In this document: in pieces, positions 30,301 through 36,409 of the stretch
Numbering within the stretch: position 1 is the first letter of the stretch
Layout of the letters: every line of letters begins with the position of its first letter
Origin: a virus
Virus record (IMG/VR): IMGVR_UViG_3300048924_000225
Location: 1-36,409 of that record
Length of the DNA: 36,409 nucleotides
Strand: one strand, 5' to 3'
The notes under the pieces: generated by a model
What the model was told of the DNA's origin: nothing
The model's database searches: none
What the model saw: the letters and a program-made list of their open reading frames with translations, nothing else
Position numbers and translations under genes: made by a program

Positions 30301-33300
30301 GAAGAAGAAAGTCACCGTCGGCTACAAGTACTTCATGGGCCTGCACATGGGACTGGGGCGCGGGCCGTTCGACCTGATCCGCGAGATCCGCGTGGGCGAC
30401 AAGACGGCCTGGCTGGGAAACGCCACGGGCAACACCACGATCAAGATCGACAAGCCCGACCTGTTCGGGGGAGAGGAGCAGGAGGGAGGCATCCAGGGTG
30501 ACTTGGTCGTGCTCATGGGCGCCAAGGACCAGCAGCGCCATGCCGGCCTGGCCCAGATGCTGGGCGGCCTGGTCAGCGCCTTCCGTGGTGTGGTCACGAC
30601 CTACTTTGACGGCATGGTCTGCGCCATGAGCCAGTACCCCAAGCCCTGGGCCTATCGCGTTCGGCGCATCCAGATGGGCTGGCACGGCGGGGAGTGCTGG
30701 TATCCCGAGAAGGCGGCGATCAAGCTGGGCGAGCGCATGCTCATCAGCGGCTCCGACCGGCCCTGGCGCTACCTGGTCGTTCCAAACTCGGACGCAACGG
30801 ACCGGTCCGCCACGGCTTTCGACGACAGCGCCTGGCCCAGCGGGAAGACGCCATTTGCATCGCGCCCCTGGGACATCCCCGGCCTGTACGGCTTTGCGAC
30901 GATACCGGCCACCACGGTACCGGAGGCCAGCAAGGTGTGGATGCGCACCTGGCTGGATCTGGGGGAGGTACCGCAGCAGCTGCGGTTCCAGGCCTTCGTG
31001 GACAACGACTGCCGTGTGTATGTGAACGGTACATTCGTGCTGGAAGTCGGCGGCAACAACGGCGCCTACTACGACGTCAACATGCCGACCTCGGCGTTCG
31101 TCGCCGGCAGGAACAGCATCGCTGTCGTCGGCTGGGATCGGCACAGCGGGCCGGGCAACTGGTACTGGTTCGACTGGCGCATGGTGGACTCCACCAACGA
31201 CGACCTGTTCGGGATGAACCCCGCGCACATCCTGTATCAGGTCTACACAGACCCACGCATGGGCCGGGGCCTGCTGCCTGCGGCGCGGCTCGATGACGCT
31301 GCCTGGCGGGCTGCCGCCGACGCTTTCTCGGCCGAAGGCCTGGGCCTGTGCATGAAATGGGCGCGCAGCGGCCCAATCGCCGAGTTCGCGCAGCAAGTCA
31401 TCGACCATGCAGGCGCTGCGCTGTACACCAGCCGGCGCACCGGCAAGCTGGTGCTCAAGCCCATCCGCGACGACTATGACATTGACGATCTGCCGCTGTT
31501 CACGCCCGATACGGGCCTGCTGGGCATTGACGACGATGCGTCGTCGGCCCAGGCCCAGGGCGTCAACGAGATCGTTGTGAAGTACTTCGATCCTTTCGAC
31601 AAGCGAGAAAAGGCCATCCGCGAGCGCAACCTGGGCGCCATCCTCGCTGCAGACGGCGTGGCAGTGACCGAGGAAGTCAGCTATCCGGGCCTGGCCACCG
31701 AGGCGCTGGCCCGCCGCATCGCGCGCCGCGACCTCAATGCCAAAGGCGGCTTCATCAAACGCTTCGAGGTGCGGCTGGACCGGCGCGGCAAGGACATCCC
31801 CCCGGGCGGCGTGTTCCGCATCAGCGACCCGGCGCGCGGGATTGACAGCATGGTGCTGCGCGCCGGCAGCGTCGACTACGGGACGGCCACGGGCGGCACC
31901 ATCACAGTGACGGCCCTGCAGGACGTTTTCGGGATGCCGGCAACGGTGCTGCGTGAGCACGAGGATTCGGGCTATGTACCGCCTGACACGACCCCACGCG
32001 CGATCACGCAGCAGCGCGTCATCGAGGCGCCATACCGCGACCTGGTGCAGCGCCTGGGCGCCAATGATGCGGACGCACTGGACCCCACTGCGGGCTATCT
32101 CCTGGGCCTGGCCGTGGCGCCTTCGGGCATGTCGCTGGCATTCGATTTGCACACCCGTGTGGCTCCGGCTGACTTTGCCCTGGCGGCGTCGGGCGCGTTT
32201 TGTCCTGGCGCCAGGCTCGCCGCTGTGCTGCGCCCCATGGACACCACAATGGCCGTCAGTTCCGGCACACGGCTGGCCGACGTCCAGCCCGGGACGGCCG
32301 CATTGGTCAACGGCGAGATCGTGCGGGTGGACGCGGTGGACATGGACGCCGGCTTGCTGGTCGTGGGCCGGGGATGTGCGGACACTCTGCCTGCCTTGCA
32401 CGCCCTCGGCAGCCACGTGTTTTTCTATGACACGTTCGGCGAGGCGGATGCCACTGAATACACGCAGGGCGTATCCGTGGAGGCCCGCTTGCTCACGCGC
32501 ACCACAGCGGGCGTGCTGCCCCTGGCGTCCGCAAGCACACAGACCGCAACTTTTGCGGCCCGCGCGATACGCCCCTACCCGCCAGGGCGGGTACTCTTCA
32601 ACGGCAACGCATACCCCGATGCCGTCGTCGGCAGCGTTGCAACCACATGGGCCCACCGCGACCGCCGCACGCAGGCGGACGGCTTGATCGACGCGGCGGC
32701 TGCAAGCATCGGCCCCGAACCCGGCACCAGCTACGAGATCCACTATTTTTCCGAGGAAGGCGGTACCCCGATTGCCTCGGAAACTGGCATGACGGGAACC
32801 GCCGCCACGGCGTGGACGCCGCCAGGACCGGGCCGCTACCGCGCGGAGCTGTACAGCAGGCGCAACGGGCTGCGGTCGCTGCAGCAGGCTGTCCATACCT
32901 TCCAGTGGGGCGCTCAGCTGTGGACTCCCAGCAACCTTGCATCGCCTCCCGCCCTCTGGCTCGATGCGACTGCGGGGGTCGCCCAGGACGGGGCAGGAGG
33001 CTGCAGCACCTGGACTGACGCCTATGGCCAGAGCATGTCGCAGGGCAACGCCGGCTTCAGGCCGAGGGTGGTGACCGGCCTGGGCGGGCTGCCGGCACTG
33101 AGTTTCGAGGGAGATGACTACCTGGCATCGGATGAGACCTCGATTGCCCGGCTGTGCAGCGGAGTGAACGCAGCCTGGACGCTTGTGGTGTTCGATGGCG
33201 TTCCGATACCGGGGGCGGAAGTAGCGAAAACCATCCTCTCGATTCCTTCGCCAGAGCGAAGGCCTCGGTGGGAACTGAACGCAGGCTATGGCAACGTCTA

Positions 33301-34663
33301 TCCCTATCTCTACTTGGGTCGTCTGGATAGCGGGCCGTGGTCGTCCCCCGTAGGGCTGTCGTCCCCGGTTCAAAGCGCTGTGTTGATGGCCTCCATGGAC
33401 TTCATCACGGGGGCTGCCCAGATGGAGACGGAGTCGGGTCTGTCCAGCGCTGGAACTGGCTCAGGAGGAGGCCCGACCTCCGCCACGACCTCGGCGACGG
33501 TCGGACTCGGGGGTATCGTGGATGGTCAGAATCTCCATCGTTTCATCGGCCGTATGTCCTGTGTGCTTTTTGGGAACGGCACTTTGCCCAGCCGCGACGA
33601 AGTGGACAAGCTGATGGGGTGGGCTGCTCACCGCTGGGGATTGACGGCGAACCTGCCTGCCGACCACCCATACAAACATCAGCCACCAACAGTGACTGAC
33701 CCAGGCGTGCCTGGCGCGGATTGGCATCAATGGCCCGTTCCATACCAGCAGGCAGGCACCCCGTACGGCATTTGCTGGAGCCCGACCCTGCAGCTGTACT
33801 GTGCAGTGGGCGATGGGCTGAGCTCAGGGAAATCCGGTGTGATGACAAGCCCGGACGGCGAGCAATGGACTGCGCGCCAGGCGTCGTTTCAGGGCAGCTT
33901 CATGTCGGTTTGCTGGAGCCCCGAGCTGGGGCTGTTTGCTGCGGTGAGCCCGAACAGCCTGCCCAACAAAAGCGTGATGACCAGCCCGGACGGGCTGACA
34001 TGGACCACGCGGCAGGGCGTGGCCAGCTCGGGCTTCACCAGCATTTGCTGGAGCCCGGAGAGGCATTTGTTTGTCGCAGTGGCACTGCTCGGCGCGGGCG
34101 GCGAAACCAAGGTCATGACCAGTCCCGACGGCGAAACCTGGACAGCGCGGCAAGGCGGCCAGGGATGTGGATGGGCGGGAGTCTGCTGGAGCCCGCAGCT
34201 GCAGCTGTTCGTCGCAGTCGCATCCTTCGCGCCTGCCGGCGTCGGCCGCGTCATGACCAGTCCTGACGGCGTGTCCTGGACCCAGCGCGCCACACCGGCA
34301 AACTTCGCGGGTGGCGCGGTGTGCTGGAGCCCTGGCTTATCTCGGTTCGTCGCCATCGGGGGCGCACAGGTCGGCAGCACGATGGTCAGCACAAGCCCCG
34401 ATGGCCAGGTATGGAGTTCCACGACATTGCCGGAGAGCTATGGCAATAGCGCCTGGCACTCCATTGCATGGAGCGACGCAGCATCGACTCTGTGCGCGGT
34501 AGGCATAGGCAGCGGCCGGCCCTTGATGACCAGCCAGGACGGGGTCGCATGGACCCAGGCCGGCGGATTCGGCGGGAACTATTCGGGCGTGTGCTGGAGC
34601 CCCGAGCGCTCCCAGTTCTGCGCGGTCTCGATCTACAACGCGCATACCCGTGACATGACATAG
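30293..34663 (+). CDS. Tail tip/attachment protein with several likely sugar-binding domains
   Basis: A 1456-residue protein that would form the end of the tail and bind the host. The N-terminal hub part starts KKKVTVGYKYFMGLHMGLGRGP and is interrupted at about 155-300 by a jelly-roll domain (WRYLVV...DDSAWPSG...FVDNDCRVYVNG...GRNSIAVVGWDR). The gpJ-like core continues to about 780 (SSAQAQGVNEIVVKYFDPFDKREKAIRERN and so on). A LamG/concanavalin-like domain covers about 885-1120 (ALWLDATAG...FEGDDYLAS...HRFIGRMSCVLFG...DKLMGWAAHRWGL). The last 310 residues are seven units of CWSP-x5-F-x-AV ... MTSPDG-x2-WT, a beta-propeller. It is the likely receptor-binding protein. Confidence 0.85.
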   Translation: MGKKKKVTVGYKYFMGLHMGLGRGPFDLIREIRVGDKTAWLGNATGNTTIKIDKPDLFGGEEQEGGIQGDLVVLMGAKDQQRHAGLAQMLGGLVSAFRGVVTTYFDGMVCAMSQYPKPWAYRVRRIQMGWHGGECWYPEKAAIKLGERMLISGSDRPWRYLVVPNSDATDRSATAFDDSAWPSGKTPFASRPWDIPGLYGFATIPATTVPEASKVWMRTWLDLGEVPQQLRFQAFVDNDCRVYVNGTFVLEVGGNNGAYYDVNMPTSAFVAGRNSIAVVGWDRHSGPGNWYWFDWRMVDSTNDDLFGMNPAHILYQVYTDPRMGRGLLPAARLDDAAWRAAADAFSAEGLGLCMKWARSGPIAEFAQQVIDHAGAALYTSRRTGKLVLKPIRDDYDIDDLPLFTPDTGLLGIDDDASSAQAQGVNEIVVKYFDPFDKREKAIRERNLGAILAADGVAVTEEVSYPGLATEALARRIARRDLNAKGGFIKRFEVRLDRRGKDIPPGGVFRISDPARGIDSMVLRAGSVDYGTATGGTITVTALQDVFGMPATVLREHEDSGYVPPDTTPRAITQQRVIEAPYRDLVQRLGANDADALDPTAGYLLGLAVAPSGMSLAFDLHTRVAPADFALAASGAFCPGARLAAVLRPMDTTMAVSSGTRLADVQPGTAALVNGEIVRVDAVDMDAGLLVVGRGCADTLPALHALGSHVFFYDTFGEADATEYTQGVSVEARLLTRTTAGVLPLASASTQTATFAARAIRPYPPGRVLFNGNAYPDAVVGSVATTWAHRDRRTQADGLIDAAAASIGPEPGTSYEIHYFSEEGGTPIASETGMTGTAATAWTPPGPGRYRAELYSRRNGLRSLQQAVHTFQWGAQLWTPSNLASPPALWLDATAGVAQDGAGGCSTWTDAYGQSMSQGNAGFRPRVVTGLGGLPALSFEGDDYLASDETSIARLCSGVNAAWTLVVFDGVPIPGAEVAKTILSIPSPERRPRWELNAGYGNVYPYLYLGRLDSGPWSSPVGLSSPVQSAVLMASMDFITGAAQMETESGLSSAGTGSGGGPTSATTSATVGLGGIVDGQNLHRFIGRMSCVLFGNGTLPSRDEVDKLMGWAAHRWGLTANLPADHPYKHQPPTVTDPGVPGADWHQWPVPYQQAGTPYGICWSPTLQLYCAVGDGLSSGKSGVMTSPDGEQWTARQASFQGSFMSVCWSPELGLFAAVSPNSLPNKSVMTSPDGLTWTTRQGVASSGFTSICWSPERHLFVAVALLGAGGETKVMTSPDGETWTARQGGQGCGWAGVCWSPQLQLFVAVASFAPAGVGRVMTSPDGVSWTQRATPANFAGGAVCWSPGLSRFVAIGGAQVGSTMVSTSPDGQVWSSTTLPESYGNSAWHSIAWSDAASTLCAVGIGSGRPLMTSQDGVAWTQAGGFGGNYSGVCWSPERSQFCAVSIYNAHTRDMT
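33720..34663 (+). repeat. Seven-unit coding repeat (beta-propeller of tip protein)
   Basis: Units of about 45 residues each begin with a CWSP-like strand followed by a hydrophobic F-x-AV strand; six of the seven then show the Asp-box-like SPDG-x2-W (TSPDGEQW, TSPDGLTW, TSPDGETW, TSPDGVSW, TSPDGQVW, TSQDGVAW). The last unit stops after its first strands, and the missing strand may come from the DWHQWPVPYQQ segment at the start, closing the ring. Confidence 0.8.
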
Positions 34664-34668
34664 ACGAA

Positions 34669-34683
34669 AAAAGACGGGCGACC
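34669..34683 (+). promoter_or_regulatory. Possible third late-module element before com
   Basis: AAAAGACGGGCGACC here matches AAAAGACTGGCCACC at 10535-10549 in 13 of 15 positions. It lies directly after the tip gene stop and 130 nt before com, where Mu has Pmom. The upstream half of the repeat (GTGCCCTCGGCC) is absent, so this is a weak call. Confidence 0.3.
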
Positions 34684-34756
34684 TGGCCGGGTGCAGGAAC
34701 ACCTGGCCAAGCCCCCGACCTGCAGAGTAGACCTGCAAGCAAGGCAAAGACCCGCC

Positions 34757-34768
34757 ACTCTCGCGAGA
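34757..34768. other. Palindrome CTCTCGCGAGAG in the com leader
   Basis: A perfect 12-bp palindrome in the 149-bp gap before com. It could be a protein-binding site or part of an RNA hairpin; its role is unknown. The gap otherwise holds only the candidate late element at 34669. Confidence 0.4.
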
Positions 34769-34812
34769 GCGGTCGAAGCCTACCAGTTTTCCGTATGGGA
34801 AAGAGGCTTGCA

Positions 34813-35046
34813 ATGGAAGAAATACGCTGCGGCTCCTGCCGCCGCAAACTGGGCGAGGGAGTTTTCTCCCGCCTGGCGATCAAGTGCCCCAGGTGTGGGG
34901 CATTCAATCAGCTGAGCGCCTCGAGCGCCACACCAGAGCCCCAGAGCGGGCCGACAGCTGAGATAAATGACAAACCCCATAGTCCCATGGATCGGCGGCA
35001 AGCGTCGCCTCGTCGACCTGCTCCTGAAGCGGTTTCCCCACCATAG
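34813..35046 (+). CDS. com: Com-like zinc-finger translational regulator
   Basis: A 77-residue protein with the Com signature MEEIRCGSCRRKLGEG, then LAIKCPRCGAFNQ: a C-x2-C and C-x2-C pair (Cys 6, 9, 25 and 28), in the first 30 residues. Mu Com binds the mRNA and frees the ribosome site of mom. The start at 34813 is the ATG directly before the conserved part; a preceding in-frame ATG (34795) would add six residues. The tail overlaps the methyltransferase start by 80 nt in another frame, as com overlaps mom in Mu. The last 40 residues are Pro/Ser-rich and may be unstructured. Confidence 0.85.
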   Translation: MEEIRCGSCRRKLGEGVFSRLAIKCPRCGAFNQLSASSATPEPQSGPTAEINDKPHSPMDRRQASPRRPAPEAVSPP

Positions 35047-35758
35047 CTGCTACGTCGAGCTATTCGCAGGAGGCGCGGCCGTGTACTTCGCGCGGCACCC
35101 CGCCGATGTCGAGGTCCTCAACGATGTCAATGGCGACCTGGTCAACTTGTACCGGGTCGTCACTCATCACCTGGAGGAATTCGTCAGGCAGTTCAAGTGG
35201 GCCTTGACGAGCCGCCAAGTGTTCAAGTGGATGCAGGAGACCCGGCCAGAAACGCTGACGGACGTGCAGCGTGCGGCCAGGTTCTTCTACCTGCAGCAGC
35301 ACTGTTTCTCAGGGAAGGTGAGCGGCCAGACCTTCGGCACGGCGACCACTGCGCCAGCGATCAATCTGCTCAGGATCGAAGAAACGCTGTCAGCAGCGCA
35401 TTTGCGTCTCGCGGGCGGCACATACGTCGAGCAGCTAGATTGGTCCGCGTGCATCGACCGCTATGACCGGCCGCACACGCTGTTCTACGCGGACCCGCCG
35501 TACTGGGAGACCGAGGGCTACGGCGTGCCGTTTCCCTGGGAGCAGTACGAGCTGATGGCCGCCAAGCTCAAGACGATCAAGGGCAAGGCTGTGGTGAGTA
35601 TCAACGATCACCCGGCGATCCGAGAGTGCTTCCAAGGTTTTGAGATGGAGTCGCTCAAACTGGACTACACCGTGGGCGGCGGCGCCAATCGAGTCGAGCG
35701 CGGCGAGCTGGTCATCTACAGCTGGGACCGAGAGCACGAACCGGCAGGCCTGTTTTGA
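34967..35758 (+). CDS. D12-class adenine-N6 DNA methyltransferase (Dam-like)
   Basis: A 263-residue methyltransferase of the D12 (Dam) family. The N terminus shows PWIGGKRRLVDLLLKRFP, the SAM-binding motif FAGG is at 33-36 and the catalytic DPPY at 176-179 (FYADPPYWE). A late motif AVVSINDHP is near residue 205. It probably methylates adenine in the phage DNA to evade host restriction. The site recognised cannot be read. The only ribosome site is weak (GCTGAG before ATAAATG), which fits dependence on Com for translation. It occupies the place of mom in Mu; FluMu-type prophages have a comparable com-dam pair. Confidence 0.9.
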   Translation: MTNPIVPWIGGKRRLVDLLLKRFPHHSCYVELFAGGAAVYFARHPADVEVLNDVNGDLVNLYRVVTHHLEEFVRQFKWALTSRQVFKWMQETRPETLTDVQRAARFFYLQQHCFSGKVSGQTFGTATTAPAINLLRIEETLSAAHLRLAGGTYVEQLDWSACIDRYDRPHTLFYADPPYWETEGYGVPFPWEQYELMAAKLKTIKGKAVVSINDHPAIRECFQGFEMESLKLDYTVGGGANRVERGELVIYSWDREHEPAGLF

Positions 35759-35768
35759 AGCGGGATGG

Positions 35769-36122
35769 TCAGTACGACCACACTGTCAAATGAGGGAGGA
35801 TTACCGGACTGACGACGTATGTGACACCGTTGCTGTCCTGTTTGATCGCAAAGCCAGGGCGGAACGCATCATCAATAGGAAGCCACAGCACACGCGGAAT
35901 TTCGCGATGATCGCCTGCCCATCCTTCAGCTCTTGCTGCATCTTGTGCAGAAGTCCAAAGGTCGATGAACTCTTCATAGCTCAGAGCCGGAAAGGAGGCT
36001 TTGCCATAGCTCACAGCCATCTCCGCATGCATCGAAGCAAGGTTCTTGGCCACGCTTTCGACGGAGGGAAGGAACTCCCAGTTGAGATCGACAGGAGAAA
36101 TTTCGTAGACGTGCCAGCTCAT
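35769..36122 (-). CDS. Unknown minus-strand gene at the right end (candidate moron)
   Basis: A 117-residue protein starting MSWHVYEISPVDLNWEFLPS and ending SPVILPHLTVWSY. It contains VESVAKNLASMHAEMAVSYG, SYEEFIDLWTSAQDAARAEGW and AFRPGFAIKQDSNGVTYVV. It is acidic, without signal peptide or membrane helix. AAAGGA lies 4 nt before the ATG. The gene is convergent with the methyltransferase, sits outside the late operon, and its sequence is less GC-rich than its neighbours, all signs of a separately acquired cargo gene. I do not recognise its family. Confidence 0.75.
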   Translation of the reverse strand: MSWHVYEISPVDLNWEFLPSVESVAKNLASMHAEMAVSYGKASFPALSYEEFIDLWTSAQDAARAEGWAGDHREIPRVLWLPIDDAFRPGFAIKQDSNGVTYVVSPVILPHLTVWSY

Positions 36123-36283
36123 AGCATCCTTTCAGTTCGAGGTCGCCACGATGCTAGCAGCACCGTGCCGGCCCTCTGACCAGCAGCTACCACCGAGAAT
36201 TTGAAATTTCCTTTCGCACTCGGAAACTCCCTTGGGGGGTATTTATGTCATTCGCGGCTGCGCATTTATCGCGGCGCGCTTCA
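36123..36283. other. Right phage end with inverted GATAAA-type site
   Basis: This 161-bp non-coding stretch leads to the terminal GCGCTTCA. ATTTATCGCG (36264-36273) is the inverse of CGCGATAAAT near the left end. A weaker relative, ATTTATGTCA (36241-36250), lies 23 bp further in. The spacing of 23 bp equals that of the first two sites at the left end. These are candidate transposase-binding sites. No gene is seen. Confidence 0.6.
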
Positions 36284-36289
36284 GCCGCC
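36284..36289. repeat. Target-site duplication, right copy
   Basis: GCCGCC directly after the terminal CA of the prophage, identical to 137-142. Confidence 0.8.
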
Positions 36290-36409
36290 CTGGGCGGGCT
36301 GGGTGCAGCCCTGGCCTCGGCCTGGATCGTGCGCGACGATCTGGAGGCGGGCCGCCTGGTGCACCTGGCCCCGGACTGGCAGGCCGCGCCGCTGCCCGTG
36401 CACCTGGTG
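36284..36409 (+). pseudogene. LysR-family regulator, downstream fragment
   Basis: The continuation of the host gene cut by the prophage. It reads AALGGLGAALASAWIVRDDL, then EAGRLVHLAPDWQAAPLPVH, then LV to the window edge, in frame with the left fragment once one GCCGCC is removed. This is the conserved C-terminal part of LysR effector-binding domains. It has no start of its own and is cut by the window end. Confidence 0.8.

Larger units (their letters stand above)
143..36283. mobile_element. Mu-like transposable prophage, complete
   Basis: The element begins with TGAACGAG and ends with GCGCTTCA, giving the TG...CA ends of Mu-type transposons. It is flanked by a 6-bp direct repeat GCCGCC (137-142 and 36284-36289), taken as the target-site duplication. 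It contains a DDE transposase and MuB-type ATPase, an early leftward operon, a divergent repressor, then lysis, head, tail and DNA-modification genes in the Mu order. No gene I recognise as essential is missing or visibly broken, so it may be functional. The tail genes are of siphovirus type, which places it with B3/D3112-like Mu relatives; the early genes resemble BcepMu. Confidence 0.93.

Noticed and set aside
30083-33373. Minus-strand frame of 1096 residues opposite the tip protein
   Set aside because: It is a shadow of the tip gene, with no ribosome site and antisense-type composition; the plus-strand protein has clear domains.
35766-35780. Short stem TGGTC-AGTAC-GACCA between the convergent methyltransferase and the right-end gene
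   Set aside because: A bidirectional terminator was considered, but the stem has only five base pairs and no T-run on either side.
1-36409. tRNA genes or CRISPR arrays
   Set aside because: No tRNA-like cloverleaf and no regularly spaced repeat-spacer pattern was seen; the repeats found are explained by phage ends, regulatory sites or protein repeats.

Overview
The window holds one essentially complete transposable (Mu-like) prophage of about 36.1 kb, spanning 143-36283, with short flanks of host chromosome. The phage ends carry the TG...CA termini of Mu-type transposons and are bordered by a direct repeat GCCGCC (137-142 and 36284-36289). Joining the flanks across one repeat copy restores an open frame that reads like the effector-binding domain of a LysR-family regulator, so the prophage interrupts that gene. 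The high GC content, codon use and LysR sequence suggest a betaproteobacterium such as a member of the Comamonadaceae; this is inference from composition and style, not a database match.

Early block (282-9079, minus strand). It is transcribed leftward from a promoter at 9145-9173. In order of transcription it holds a BcepMu gp16-family protein, two small DNA-binding-type proteins, a DUF3102-like protein, the DDE transposase A, the AAA+ target-selection ATPase B, a run of small overlapping genes, a DUF3164 protein and a 58-residue gene. A hairpin plus T-run then precedes GemA and a Mor/C-family activator. A plus-strand ORF (8461-8775) lies antisense inside this block.

Immunity block (9179-10523, plus strand). 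It holds an XRE repressor, divergent from the early operon, and two uncharacterised genes, the second with a membrane anchor. The operator is probably the 16-bp perfect palindrome at 9151-9166, which lies within the 17-bp spacer of the early promoter.

Late block (10605-34663, plus strand). First come holin, transglycosylase endolysin, overlapping Rz/Rz1 spanins and a DksA-like zinc finger. Next is a Mu-type head module: gp25- and gp26-like small proteins, small and large terminase, DUF935 portal, a MuF protein with a C-terminal nuclease-like domain, gpG-like protein, protease/scaffold, decoration protein and gpT-like capsid. The tail module is of the lambda/GTA siphovirus type: DUF1320 protein, terminator, tube, frameshifted chaperones, tape measure, distal tail, BR0599 hub and a 1456-residue tip protein with several likely sugar-binding domains. 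The genome is thus a mosaic of Mu-type replication and head with a long flexible tail, as in Pseudomonas phages B3 and D3112. A 19-bp repeat marks the starts of the lysis and protease/capsid modules, where Mu has its activator-dependent late promoters.

Right end (34813-36283). A Com-like zinc-finger regulator overlaps a D12-class adenine methyltransferase, corresponding to Mu com-mom. A convergent minus-strand gene of unknown function (35769-36122) follows just before the right phage end and is a candidate moron.
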